This document shows positions 7,191 through 19,690 of a DNA stretch of 64,000 nucleotides, piece after piece; the first letter of the stretch is position 1; every line of letters starts with the position of its first letter. The stretch lies in the NCBI RefSeq assembly GCF_030269325.1, contig NZ_BSTD01000002.1, positions 744,001-808,000 of the forward strand. Reading direction: 5' to 3'. Source of the stretch: Amycolatopsis sp. NBRC 101858. Its GTDB lineage: Bacteria > Actinomycetota > Actinomycetes > Mycobacteriales > Pseudonocardiaceae. Under the pieces are notes generated by a model that had not been told where the DNA came from, ran no database searches, and saw only the letters and a list, made by a program, of their open reading frames with translations. Position numbers and translations under genes: made by a program.

Positions 7191-9761
7191 CTATGGGCCG
7201 TCGCCGGGACTACTCCCCGAGGCGAGCGGGCCTACCACCGAGGCCAGCTCGCGGCGCCCGGAAATACCCAGCTTCGCGTAGACCCCGTGCAGCACGTTGT
7301 CGACCGTGCGCACCGAAACCACGAGGCGGTCCGCCACCGCGCGGCTCGTCAACCCCGTGGCCACCAAGCGGGCGATCTCCAGCTCCCGCACCGTCAGGTC
7401 CAACGGCGTGTCCAGTGAAGACAGAGCCGGCGTCGCCGCGTCCTCACAGGACGCCAGCCACGCCCGCGCCCGCTGGGCCGACATCGCCGCGCTGCCGTTC
7501 TTGCCCTCCAGGCGGTACACCCGCGCCGCCTCGGCAGAGGCCTCCGCCGCCAGCAGCCGCGCGCCAGCGTCGGCGAACGACGCGGCCACCGTGTCCAGCG
7601 CCGAAGCGTCCGAGACGGCCGAAGCGTGGGCCGAGTAGAGCTCCGCCATCCCACCCGCCGACGGGATCTCGCCCGGCTCGCCCCCGAGCCGGACCAGGTC
7701 GTGGCGGATCTCGGCGGCGACCGCGAGCCTGCCGGCTTCCGACGCGGCCGATGCGGCGGAAGCAGCCAATTCCAGCGCCCGGGTCAGCTCGCCCCGCGCC
7801 GCGGCCACCCACGCGCCGTCCCAGTCGCCGACCGGCTCCGCCACCCGTCCGCTCATCGCCGTCGCCCGCACCAGCGCCGCGGCGACGGCCGGGCGGAACT
7901 CGTGCGGCTGGTCGTGCGCGTCCGCGGCCAGGGCTTCCCGCAGCCAGCGGATCGCGCCGCGGACGTTGCCGTAGGCGAGCGCGACCGTCCCGAGCGACGC
8001 CGCCGCGCCCGCGACCGCCGGGCCCCACCGGTCGCGGACGGCGTCCCGGTAGTCGTCGCCGGCCCGGTCTTCGGCCTCCTCGAGCCGGCCCGCCCGGCAC
8101 AGCGCGACGATCCGCGCGTGCTCCAGCCGGACCCTCGCGCCGGGGGCCGACGCGTCCGAAATCCGGGAGGCGATCTCCAGCCCCTCGTCTACGACGCCGA
8201 GGCACGCCTCCGTCCGCCCGGTCGAAGCCAGGGCCCCGGCCGCGGCCACCAGCGCCGCGAGCCGGAGGGCGTCGCCGCGGCGGTTGCGGTCCAGGACCGG
8301 CCCGAGCAGGTCCAAGGCCTCGCGTGACGCCCCCGCTGCCGCGCGCAGGGCCGCCCGGGCGGTCGCCAGCTCGTCCGACGCCACCGCGCCGGACACGGCC
8401 GTCTCCGCGGTGTCCAGTACCGCGGCGGCCTCCTCGGACCGGTTCAGGCCGAACGCCAGGTTCCGGGCGCGGGTGGCGGCGACGCGAGCGTGCTGGGCGT
8501 CCGACACCGTTTCGCCCGCGAGCTCCGCGAGCAGTGAGTCGGCGTCGGCGTGCCGCCCGCCCGCGACCCGGACCTGGGCGAGCAGGAACTTCGCGCCGAA
8601 GCCGCCGCCCATCCGGACGGCTTCGGCCGCCAGCTGCTCGGCCTGCGGGAAGTCCTTGCGCAGCAACGTCTCCGCCGCGGCCCGGATCAGCTGCGGGTCG
8701 GTCGGCAGCCCGGCGGCCAGGCGCCAGCGCACCAGCCGTGGCTTGTCCTCGGCGCGGCGAGCGCCGGTGAGGTCGAGGGTTTGCGCGAGGATCCGGTAGG
8801 TGTCGCGCTGGCGCAGCGGCGACGTCCGGCGCCGGATCACTTCGGCGTAGAGCGGGTGGGCCAGGCGGACGTTCAGCCGCCGCCCGGTCCGTTCCGAAAC
8901 GACCAGCCCGGCCTGCTCGGCCCAGGCGAGGACGCGCGCGGCGCCGAGCCGCACCAGCGGTTCGGCGCCCAGTGTCTCTCCGAAGGCGAGCAGTTCCAGC
9001 AGCCGCCGCTCGTCGGCGTCGACCCGGTCGATGCGGGTTTCGATCAGCTCCACCAGCCGCGGGGTCGCCGTCAGGGCGCCGCTCCACCGCCAGACGCCGT
9101 CCTCGGCCGACAGCGAGCCGCTGTCGAGGCCGCCTTGCACGAGCTCGCGCAGGAACAGCGGGTTGCCCAGGGTCAGGTGCCAGAGCCGGTGTTCGGCGCC
9201 GTCGTCGAGCCGCCCGCCGAGTGCCGCGGTGATCAGCTCGGTGGTCTTCGGGCGGGTGAGCTCGCCGACGTCGAGGCGCTCGGCGACGCGGTCCTTCCAC
9301 ATCGCGAACACCGGGTCGGGCACGCTCACGCCGTGCGGCGCGATCACGATCACGAACGCCGAGGCGGTCGCGGCGAGTTGGTGCACCAGGGTCGCGGAGA
9401 GGTCGTCGAGCAGGTGCGCGTCGTCGACGCACAGCACCAGCCGGCGCCCCTCCGCGCCGCGGGTGAGGTGGCCGGCGACCTGGTTGAGCCGGTGGGCGCG
9501 GTCCCCGGTGCCGTCGGCGCTGCCGGGCAGGAGGTGGGCGAACGCGCCGAACGGGATGGTCGAGGCCGACGACATCGCGCGCACCCAGTGCGTGCGTGCT
9601 CCGTCGCCGGCCAGCTCGGCCAGCAGGACCTTGGCCAGCCGGGTCTTGCCGGCGCCCGCTCGCCCGGTCAGCAGCAGTCCGCACACCTCGGGATCGCCCA
9701 GTGCCCGGCGCGCGAACGCCAGTTCCTGTTCGCGGCCGACCAGCGGCCAGTCGTTCGCCAC
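7191..9761 (-). CDS. Large LuxR-family regulator with AAA ATPase domain (LAL type)
   Basis: About 856 residues. The N-terminus carries a P-loop (GRAGAGKT, near residue 33) and a Walker B-like LVLCVDDAH near residue 108. A long helical TPR-like middle follows, and the C-terminus holds a LuxR helix-turn-helix (LTVRELEIARLVATG, then SVRTVDNVLHGVYAKLG). This is the usual plan of LAL/MalT-like activators, which sense a ligand through the middle region. Two in-frame GTG codons exist; the second (9761) is eight bases from GGAGG, the first only two, so the second is preferred. It stands alone, so its targets cannot be read from context; the repeat-protein operon directly downstream is one possibility. 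Confidence 0.88.
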   Translation of the reverse strand: MANDWPLVGREQELAFARRALGDPEVCGLLLTGRAGAGKTRLAKVLLAELAGDGARTHWVRAMSSASTIPFGAFAHLLPGSADGTGDRAHRLNQVAGHLTRGAEGRRLVLCVDDAHLLDDLSATLVHQLAATASAFVIVIAPHGVSVPDPVFAMWKDRVAERLDVGELTRPKTTELITAALGGRLDDGAEHRLWHLTLGNPLFLRELVQGGLDSGSLSAEDGVWRWSGALTATPRLVELIETRIDRVDADERRLLELLAFGETLGAEPLVRLGAARVLAWAEQAGLVVSERTGRRLNVRLAHPLYAEVIRRRTSPLRQRDTYRILAQTLDLTGARRAEDKPRLVRWRLAAGLPTDPQLIRAAAETLLRKDFPQAEQLAAEAVRMGGGFGAKFLLAQVRVAGGRHADADSLLAELAGETVSDAQHARVAATRARNLAFGLNRSEEAAAVLDTAETAVSGAVASDELATARAALRAAAGASREALDLLGPVLDRNRRGDALRLAALVAAAGALASTGRTEACLGVVDEGLEIASRISDASAPGARVRLEHARIVALCRAGRLEEAEDRAGDDYRDAVRDRWGPAVAGAAASLGTVALAYGNVRGAIRWLREALAADAHDQPHEFRPAVAAALVRATAMSGRVAEPVGDWDGAWVAAARGELTRALELAASAASAASEAGRLAVAAEIRHDLVRLGGEPGEIPSAGGMAELYSAHASAVSDASALDTVAASFADAGARLLAAEASAEAARVYRLEGKNGSAAMSAQRARAWLASCEDAATPALSSLDTPLDLTVRELEIARLVATGLTSRAVADRLVVSVRTVDNVLHGVYAKLGISGRRELASVVGPLASGSSPGDGP

Positions 9762-9976
9762 ACCCACTGCCTCCCCAACCCCTCACGGGCCCCTCACGGG
9801 CTTTCCGGTGCCCGCGCACACTTGTTCCTCGGATAATGACCACGCACCACGCGGCCAAGTACCGAATCCGCGCGGCGATTTGGCAAAAATCGATGAGCGG
9901 TGCCGCAAATGCGACACAACGGACACTCGATCTCCGATTTCGTGAACGTTTTCCGGCTATTCCACAGAATTCGTGA

Positions 9977-10582
9977 TCAATGACTCTCCCGTGATTCTTT
10001 TTCGTGGGCGACCATCATTCCTACGACGCGCGGGAGGACCACCGCGTTCCAGCCCGCCATGGCGGTGACGAGCGCCGGCTCCGGGCCGCCCGTCCACACG
10101 CGCACCTCGCCCGCGCGCAGGTCGATGCCGAGCACGCCGGCCCACGGCACCTTCGGCGCGTACCACCGTGGCCGGCGCAGCCCCTCGGCGTCCGCGTCGA
10201 TCCGCGGGTGCCCGCCCCCGCCGAACCGGGCGGTGGCGCCGGCCTTGATGGCGTCGACCGCGGTGCGCGCGATCCGCGGGCAGGCCGCCGATTCGACCAG
10301 TTCGACCAGCCGCCGCCACGTCTCGCGGGCGTCATCGAGCTCGCTGCCGCCGCGGAAGGCGTCGAACACGAACCGGCTCCGCACCGGGCCGTGGGCCAGG
10401 CCCAGCGCGTAGCTGGCCTGGTGCGGCCGGGCCGCCGCGTGGTAGGCGACCCGGTCGACTTCGGCCAGCCGGAAGACCCGGTCACCGATGACGATCACGT
10501 CACCCGCCGCGGCGAGCGTGCGCCCGCCGCTGCGAACCCGGAGCTCGCCGGAGCCGGTGAACGAGAACTTCCCGCCCGCCAT
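9977..10582 (-). CDS. Conserved-looking hypothetical protein downstream of LppU-like gene
   Basis: 201 residues, soluble, no signal peptide or membrane segment. The N-terminal 50 residues read as short beta strands (GELRVRSGGRTL, then GDVIVIGDRVFRLAEVDRVAY), like a small PH-type barrel that reports a constant. The C-terminal part alternates helix and strand. It begins only four bases beyond the stop of the membrane protein gene at 10587, so the two are probably one transcript. No family is recognised with confidence. Confidence 0.75.
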   Translation of the reverse strand: MAGGKFSFTGSGELRVRSGGRTLAAAGDVIVIGDRVFRLAEVDRVAYHAAARPHQASYALGLAHGPVRSRFVFDAFRGGSELDDARETWRRLVELVESAACPRIARTAVDAIKAGATARFGGGGHPRIDADAEGLRRPRWYAPKVPWAGVLGIDLRAGEVRVWTGGPEPALVTAMAGWNAVVLPRVVGMMVAHEKESRESH

Positions 10583-10586
10583 CGGG

Positions 10587-11021
10587 CTACTTGCCGGCCT
10601 TCGCCAGGCAGAGCACGACGCCGGTCTCGCCCTCCTTGCCCTCCCAGAACACCTGGTCGGCGTCCGGGTACGGCGTGCACGCGCTGATCTGGGCCTCGAT
10701 CTGGGTCTTGTCCTCGACCCGCGCGACGACCTTGAGCGTCGCCTCGGGCGTCCCGCAGTCGACGATCTTCACATAGTTCTCGCCGCTTTCGGTGACGCAG
10801 TTGCCGACCTGGGCGTTCTCGCCGTTGGACCGGGTGGCCACCCAGACCAGCGCGAGGATGCCGGCGACGACGATCAGGAACACGGTGAGCACGATCTTCT
10901 GCCGCCGCTTCGACTTCTTCGGCGCGGCGGGCGGCTGCGGAGGCGGCGGTCCGGGCATCCCCGCCTGCGGCGGCACCGGCCGCGTCGGATCCGGGTACTG
11001 GGGTCCACCCGTCTGGGTCAT
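10587..11021 (-). CDS. LppU/SCO3897-type membrane-anchored protein
   Basis: 144 residues. A Pro/Gly-rich cytoplasmic N-terminus of about 38 residues is followed by a basic stretch (KKSKRRQK) and a single transmembrane helix at about 41-62. An extracytoplasmic domain of about 80 residues has three cysteines (NCVT, VDCGT, SACTP) and one more in VVLCLAK near the end. This matches the small LppU/SCO3897 family of actinobacteria, whose function is not established. The ATG at 11021 has GAGGGAGG upstream; the open frame extends further but without a site. It is probably co-transcribed with the gene at 9977. Confidence 0.78.
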   Translation of the reverse strand: MTQTGGPQYPDPTRPVPPQAGMPGPPPPQPPAAPKKSKRRQKIVLTVFLIVVAGILALVWVATRSNGENAQVGNCVTESGENYVKIVDCGTPEATLKVVARVEDKTQIEAQISACTPYPDADQVFWEGKEGETGVVLCLAKAGK

Positions 11022-11061
11022 GGTGTTTCCTCCCTCGAACGTCCAGCTGTCGCCTTCTAGG

Positions 11062-11090
11062 CGTTCCACTCGCGTTCCACGACGTTCCAC
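11062..11090 (-). promoter_or_regulatory. Three phased GTGGAACG direct repeats
   Basis: Read on the minus strand, GTGGAACG occurs three times with 10- and 11-bp periods (plus-strand 11062-11069, 11073-11080, 11083-11090), so all copies face the same side of the helix. They lie 40-70 bp upstream of the LppU-like gene, between it and the divergent phospholipase-like gene. This is a typical position for an activator or repressor array. The binding protein is unknown. Confidence 0.5.
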
Positions 11091-11164
11091 CGGATGTTCG
11101 AGACAACGACCGCTCCGGACGGCCAGGATGATCGGCACCCCGCTCCCGACGTGAGGACCCGAGG

Positions 11165-12571
11165 ATGACCCGACTGCCCGCCTTGGCCGTCACCGCTCTG
11201 ACCACCGCCGCGCTGCTGACCGGCGGGACCGCCGAAGCCGCGAGCCCGCCGTTCACCGGCTCGGTCTTCCGCGCCACGCACAACAGCTACTCGGGCAGCG
11301 TCGACGGCGCGAAGAACTCGATCGCCTACCAGCTCGACCACGGCGTCCGGTTCATCGAGTTCGACATCCACGACAACGGCTACGCGACGAACCACGACTA
11401 CGGCGTCGGCCACGACTCGCCCGGCAACGCCGTCGACCACAGCGGCGGCAACCCGGCGTCGAACAACCTGCGGGACTGGCTGAGCACGGTCAACACGTGG
11501 TCGGCGGCGCACCCGGCGGCCGCGCCGATCGTCGTCATGCTCGACCTCAAGGACAACCTGACCGACAACGCGAACTTCGCGGAGGGCAACCTCGTCGCGG
11601 TCAACCAGGAGCTGGAGTCGGTGTTCGGCAACCGGCTGCTGCGGGCGCAGGACTACCCGGCCGGCTCGCCGACCGTGGACGCGCTGCGCGGGCGCGTGCT
11701 GCCGTTGCTGTCCGGCGACGGCGGCAGCCGCAGCGAGTACAAGCGCGACGTCGGGTACCACCCCGCGGTCGCGCTGAACGGCCGCGGCCAGATCGTCGAG
11801 GTGCACGACTCCGGCGGCGGCGCGCTCTGGTACTGGACCGGGACCTACGGCACCGACGGCCGCGTCACCTGGCTGCGGCACGGCAAGTACGACAGCGGCC
11901 AGACGCCCGCCGTCGCGCTCAACGACAACGGCGACCTCGTCGAGGTCCACCAGTCGCAGGGCGCGAGCACGCTCTGGTACCACGTCGGCAAGCTCGGCAC
12001 CGACGGCGAGATCACCTGGCAGGCCAGCCACCAGTACGACAACGGCGTCCAGCCGACCGTCGCCTTCACCGACGCGACGCACCTGCGGGAGATCCACCAG
12101 AGCCAGAGCAGCAGCCAGAACTGGAGCTGGAACGGCACCCTGTCGGCCACCACGGTGGCGTGGACCGGCAACGCGAAGACGTCCGACGCGCGGTTCGCCA
12201 AGGACACCGCCACCAACGGCACCCGGCGCGTGAAGGTGTGGACCGGCGCCGACGGCCCGACTCCGTCGAACACCCTGCGCGTGGACACCGCGAGCGTCAC
12301 CGGCGACCGGATCCGCTACCGCCAGGTCGCGTTCGACGAGTTCCAGAAGGGCGACAGCGCGGAGCTGCAGCAGGGCGCGCTGTTCTACGGGGCGCCCGCG
12401 ACGGAGTCGGCGTTCATCACCTCGGCCCGCCAGTCGGGCAAGCTGGTCCGCGGCTGGGACTTCGACTCGGCGGGCGACGCGACGACGCCCCTGGCGAACT
12501 ACCCGGCGACGAACCACCCGTACGACGCCTGGTACCAGACGCTGCTGACCCAGAACGGCGCCGTCGAGTAA
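11165..12571 (+). CDS. Secreted PI-PLC-like phosphodiesterase with repeat insert
   Basis: 468 residues with a signal peptide (cleavage about residue 25, after TAEA). The N-terminal half has the hallmarks of the PLC-like TIM-barrel phosphodiesterases: FRATHNSYSG with His39 and a second histidine cluster, NHDYGVGHD, near residues 78-83. The barrel is then interrupted at about residues 195-330 by three copies of an approximately 50-residue strand-rich unit (PAVALN.G..VEVH.S.....WY), after which the C-terminal end of the catalytic region appears to resume (KVWTGADGPTPSN). The substrate could be phosphatidylinositol or another phosphodiester; calcium ligands cannot be assigned. It ends three bases from the convergent TPR gene. 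Confidence 0.8.
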   Translation: MTRLPALAVTALTTAALLTGGTAEAASPPFTGSVFRATHNSYSGSVDGAKNSIAYQLDHGVRFIEFDIHDNGYATNHDYGVGHDSPGNAVDHSGGNPASNNLRDWLSTVNTWSAAHPAAAPIVVMLDLKDNLTDNANFAEGNLVAVNQELESVFGNRLLRAQDYPAGSPTVDALRGRVLPLLSGDGGSRSEYKRDVGYHPAVALNGRGQIVEVHDSGGGALWYWTGTYGTDGRVTWLRHGKYDSGQTPAVALNDNGDLVEVHQSQGASTLWYHVGKLGTDGEITWQASHQYDNGVQPTVAFTDATHLREIHQSQSSSQNWSWNGTLSATTVAWTGNAKTSDARFAKDTATNGTRRVKVWTGADGPTPSNTLRVDTASVTGDRIRYRQVAFDEFQKGDSAELQQGALFYGAPATESAFITSARQSGKLVRGWDFDSAGDATTPLANYPATNHPYDAWYQTLLTQNGAVE

Positions 12572-12574
12572 GCG

Positions 12575-14458
12575 TCACGACGGGTGGTAGCTGCAGCGGG
12601 TGCCGGTGTGGACGCCGTCGCGCAGGACGTCGCCGATCACCGCGTCGGCCGCCGCGATGCGGGTCAGCGCGCGGCGGATCGCCTTGCCCACGGCGATCCG
12701 CGCCTTCTCCTCCGCGCCCGCGAACTCGCGGACCCGGCCCGCGAGCCCCGCCGCGGCGGACAGTTCGCCGAGTAGCCAGTCGCGCTCGGTGCGCACCTTC
12801 TCCGCGCGGCCCGCGTCGTGGTTGGCCTCGTGCTCGTCGAGCTCGGCCTCGAGGTTCGCGAGCCAGCGCCGGTAGTGCGCGGTGGCCGCCTGGTCGAGCA
12901 CCGGCTGCGCGGTCGTCACCTCGGCGAGCACCCCGTGCGCCAGCTCGACCGCGGTCAGCTCGTGGCCCGGGTTGTCCAGCAGGGTCGCCAGGTAGCCCAT
13001 GCCGACGCTGTGCTCGACCAGCGCGGACCGCCCGTCCAGGGCGAAGAGCCAGTGGCTGCCCTGGCGCCGGCAGGTGACCCGCCGATCCGCGACGCGGGCC
13101 GCGAAGCCGGGCAGCACCATCCCGAGCTGCTCGGCCTCGCGCGTCGCCGCGGCCAGCTCCCGCGCGGCTTCGGCCGAACCGGGTCCCAGCGCCTGCGCGA
13201 GCCGCGCGCGGGACAGCGCCACGGCCGGCCAGTGGGCCAGCGCGAGGTTGTCGCGCACCGCGGCCCGGAAGTGCTCCGTGGCGCGCTCGGTCTCGCCCGC
13301 GGTCAGCATCGCCACGCCCAGCGCGTGCTGCACCGAGCCGAAGCAGGCGACGGCGAGGCTGCCCATCACCGGCAGCCGCGCGAACGGCGTGAGCAGCGCG
13401 TACGCGGCGAGCGCCGATTCGACGTCCGCGACCAGGTAAGCCGACTCGACGATCCCGTACATCGACACGAGCCAGCTGCTCGACCGCGGCAGCAGCGCCA
13501 GGTCCTGCCCGCGCAGCCGGGCCAGCGCGCCGGCCGCCTCGCGCTCGTCCCCGGCCGAAGCGGCGGAGACGGCCAGGCCGGCGACGAACGCGTTGTCCAC
13601 CACGCTGAGCGTCGGCGAATGCACCGTCTCCCGCAGCACCGGCAGCAGCTCGGCGACGCGGCCCTGGTACCAGCGCACCGCCCCGAGCTGCGCGGTGTAC
13701 CAGCCGATCGCGTCGGCGTCGCCGGCCTGCTCGCCCCGCAGCGCGCAGGCCGCCGCGCGAGCTTCGGCTTCGTCGAACCGGCCGGCGCGGATGCTGAGCA
13801 TGACGTCGATCGCGTCGAGCACGAACCCGACCGCGAGGTGGTCGCGTTCGGCCAGCAGGCCGCGCAGGTCGGCGAGCCCGCGCTGGGCGTGCGGGTCGCC
13901 GTCGAGGAAGAGGTCGACCGTGCGCCAGAGCATGCCCATCAGCAAGTCGCTGCGCCGGCCGGTGCGGAAGCCCTCGGTGATCAGCTCCTGCGCGAGCGCG
14001 CGGCGCTGACCGCCGTGGTCGGGCCCGAGCAGGCAGTGGTGGGCCAGGCTCGCGGCCTCGGCCCAGGCGACCGGGTCGCCCGAGCGCTTGGCCTCTTCGA
14101 GCACGGCGAGGATCGCGTTGCTCTCCCCCGCCACGTAGTCGGCCTCGCCCGCGAGCCGGGCCTTGAGCCGCAGGGCCAGCGACGACCCCGGGTCGACCGC
14201 CGTGCGGGCACTGCGCAGCCGCGCCTGCAGCAACGCCGCCGCGGGCGCGCTCCGGTGTTCGTGCACCCACAGCCCGCCCAGGCCCAGCGCGGCGCGGGCC
14301 ATCCCCGCCCCGTCGCACTCGGCCTCCGCGGCCCGGTACGCCCGGTCGAACCACTCCCGGCCGGCGCGCAGGTCGCCGTCGGCCTCGAGTGCGCGCTCCC
14401 CGTTGCGCAGCAGCTCACCGAGCGCGGTGGCCGCCGGTCGCGTTTCGCTGTCCAGCAT
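12575..14458 (-). CDS. TPR-rich protein resembling the C-terminal half of large ATPase regulators
   Basis: 627 residues, nearly all helical and Ala/Arg/Leu rich, with degenerate TPR-like repeats from about residue 10 to 430. A small domain near 460-540 contains HSVGMGYLATLLDNPG, a sequence style common in the C-terminal parts of actinobacterial AAA/adenylate-cyclase-type regulators; the closing 80 residues are long helices. There is no P-loop and no recognisable helix-turn-helix, so it may be a free-standing version of such a regulator's sensor half. The ATG at 14458 is the first start. Function unknown. Confidence 0.75.
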   Translation of the reverse strand: MLDSETRPAATALGELLRNGERALEADGDLRAGREWFDRAYRAAEAECDGAGMARAALGLGGLWVHEHRSAPAAALLQARLRSARTAVDPGSSLALRLKARLAGEADYVAGESNAILAVLEEAKRSGDPVAWAEAASLAHHCLLGPDHGGQRRALAQELITEGFRTGRRSDLLMGMLWRTVDLFLDGDPHAQRGLADLRGLLAERDHLAVGFVLDAIDVMLSIRAGRFDEAEARAAACALRGEQAGDADAIGWYTAQLGAVRWYQGRVAELLPVLRETVHSPTLSVVDNAFVAGLAVSAASAGDEREAAGALARLRGQDLALLPRSSSWLVSMYGIVESAYLVADVESALAAYALLTPFARLPVMGSLAVACFGSVQHALGVAMLTAGETERATEHFRAAVRDNLALAHWPAVALSRARLAQALGPGSAEAARELAAATREAEQLGMVLPGFAARVADRRVTCRRQGSHWLFALDGRSALVEHSVGMGYLATLLDNPGHELTAVELAHGVLAEVTTAQPVLDQAATAHYRRWLANLEAELDEHEANHDAGRAEKVRTERDWLLGELSAAAGLAGRVREFAGAEEKARIAVGKAIRRALTRIAAADAVIGDVLRDGVHTGTRCSYHPS

Positions 14459-14657
14459 CGCCGCCCCCTCTCCCCCGGGAAATGGTGCCCGCGGGACGAG
14501 CCGGGGTCAACGTGCGAAAACCGGCGGGAACGCCCTGGCCGCGGCCGGGAATTTTCCGCCGTCACGGTCCGCGTGCGGTCCATTCGCGACAGTCGCTGAC
14601 GGCCGCCGTCAGCGGATCGCCAGGGACCGGTCAGCGCCGGCGGCGAAGCTCTGCGGC

Positions 14658-15811
14658 ATGAAGAACCACGGCATGAAGAACCTCAGCGTCCTGATCTCCG
14701 GCGCCAGCATCGCCGGCCCCGCCCTCGCCCTCTGGCTGGCCCGCTACGGCTGCTCCGTCACCGTCGTCGAACGCGCGCCGTCGGTGCGCCCGGGCGGCCA
14801 GGCCGTCGACTTCAAGGGCGCCACCCACCGGACCGTCCTGGAGCGCATGGGCATCCTCGACGACGTCGTGGCCCGCCAGACCGGCGGCACCGACCAGACG
14901 ATCATCGACGCCGGCGGGCGGGCGCAAGCCGTCATCCCCGGCGAGTTCACCGGCGGCGAGATCGAGATCCGCCGCGGCGACCTGGCCGACCTCCTGTACG
15001 AGCGCACCGCGGGGAACTGCGAGTACCTCTTCGGCGACACCATCACGTCGCTGACCGAGACGGCCGACGGCGTCGACGTCACCTTCGCCGAGGCCGCGCC
15101 CCGCCGGTTCGACCTCGTCGTCGGCGCCGACGGCATCCACTCGAACGTCCGGCGGCTGGCCTTCGGCCCGGAAGGCGACTACGTCAACTTCCTCGGCCAC
15201 TACTACGCCCTGGCCGAGCTGGGCGAGCAGGTCGACGGCGGCGAGGCCGTGATGTACAACGAGCCGGGCCGGATGGCCGCGGTCGGCGGGCCGAAGGCGT
15301 CGGCGTTCTTCGTCTTCGCCTCCCCGGAGCTGGACTACGACCGCGGCGACACCGGCACCCAGCGGAAGCTGGTGGCCGCCGCCTACCGCGACGCCGGCTG
15401 GCGGGTGCCCGAGCTGATCGAGAAGCTCCCGCAGGCTCGCGAGTTCTACCTCGACTCGCTCGCCCGCGTCACGATCGACCACTACTCGCGCGGCCGGGTC
15501 GTCCTGCTCGGCGACGCCGCCTACGGCAACACCCTCGGCGGGTTCGGCACCGGCCTGGCCGTCGTCGGCGCGTACGTGCTCGCCGGCGAGCTGCTGGCCG
15601 CGAACGGCGACCACCGCGTCGCCTTCGCGCGCTACGAAGAACTCTTCCGCGGCTACGCGAAGGTCTCGCAGCGCGGCAGCGCGGGCCCGTTCCTCGCGCC
15701 GCCGTCCCGGCTGCGGATCAAGCTGCGGGACTGGACGTTCAAGTCCCGTTTCCTGCTCCGCATGATGCTCAAGGCGACCGACAACTTCGCCACCGACATC
15801 GAGCTGAAGGA

Positions 15812-15830
<19 letters not shown>
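14658..15830 (+). CDS. FAD-dependent monooxygenase (PHBH/aromatic hydroxylase family)
   Basis: 390 residues. The Rossmann dinucleotide motif is near the N-terminus ([20 protein letters not shown]), followed about 20 residues on by an acidic residue at the end of strand 2 (VVERAP). The second FAD motif is [20 protein letters not shown] near residue 285. This is the layout of group A flavoprotein monooxygenases, which hydroxylate aromatic compounds or inactivate drugs using NAD(P)H and oxygen; the substrate is unknown. Two in-frame ATGs (14658 and 14673) are possible, neither with a strong ribosome site. Its 3' end overlaps metH by 19 bases, convergently. Confidence 0.85.
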
Positions 15831-19444
<3,614 letters not shown>

Positions 19445-19462
19445 CGGCAGCCTCCCTCTCCG

Positions 19463-19535
19463 GGAGGCGCCCTTGGGTCGGTGGAACCGGCCGAGCGTGG
19501 CGGACCCCGTGGTCCGTTGCAGCGCCTCTCGACCT
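19463..19535 (-). promoter_or_regulatory. Candidate S-adenosylhomocysteine (SAH) riboswitch
   Basis: On the metH strand the leader contains GAGAGGCGCTGCAAC, a hairpin GGACC/GGTCC, and then CCACGCTCGG. The known SAH aptamer has a GCGCUGC core and a closing CAGGCUCGG-like strand. The outer strands GGTCGAG and CTCGGCC can form a 7-bp stem with one G-U pair. A downstream GCGCCT close to the ribosome site is complementary to AGGCGC in the core and could form the pseudoknot. This class usually controls ahcY and metH and turns genes on when SAH is high. Identification is by eye against the consensus. Confidence 0.72.
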
Positions 19536-19663
19536 GTGGTCAAGGGTACTGGAAACCGGACGGCTCACACCATCCCGCCTCACCCGGGTCTCCCACCCAC
19601 TGGGACGGTCATCGTCCACAAAGGACCGATTACGGGCAGTCACCAGGGGGCGAGCTTGAAAAC

Positions 19664-19677
19664 TGAAACACGTTCTA
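19664..19677 (+). promoter_or_regulatory. KstR-like TetR operator
   Basis: TGAAACACGTTCTA fits the T-N2-AAC-N2-GTT-N2-A palindrome bound by KstR, the repressor of cholesterol catabolism genes in actinobacteria. It ends 13 bases before the GTG of the oxidoreductase gene, overlapping a likely -10 region (TAATAC), a position suited to repression. The short distance suggests a leaderless or nearly leaderless transcript. Confidence 0.55.
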
Positions 19678-19690
19678 ATACGCTCCTCGC

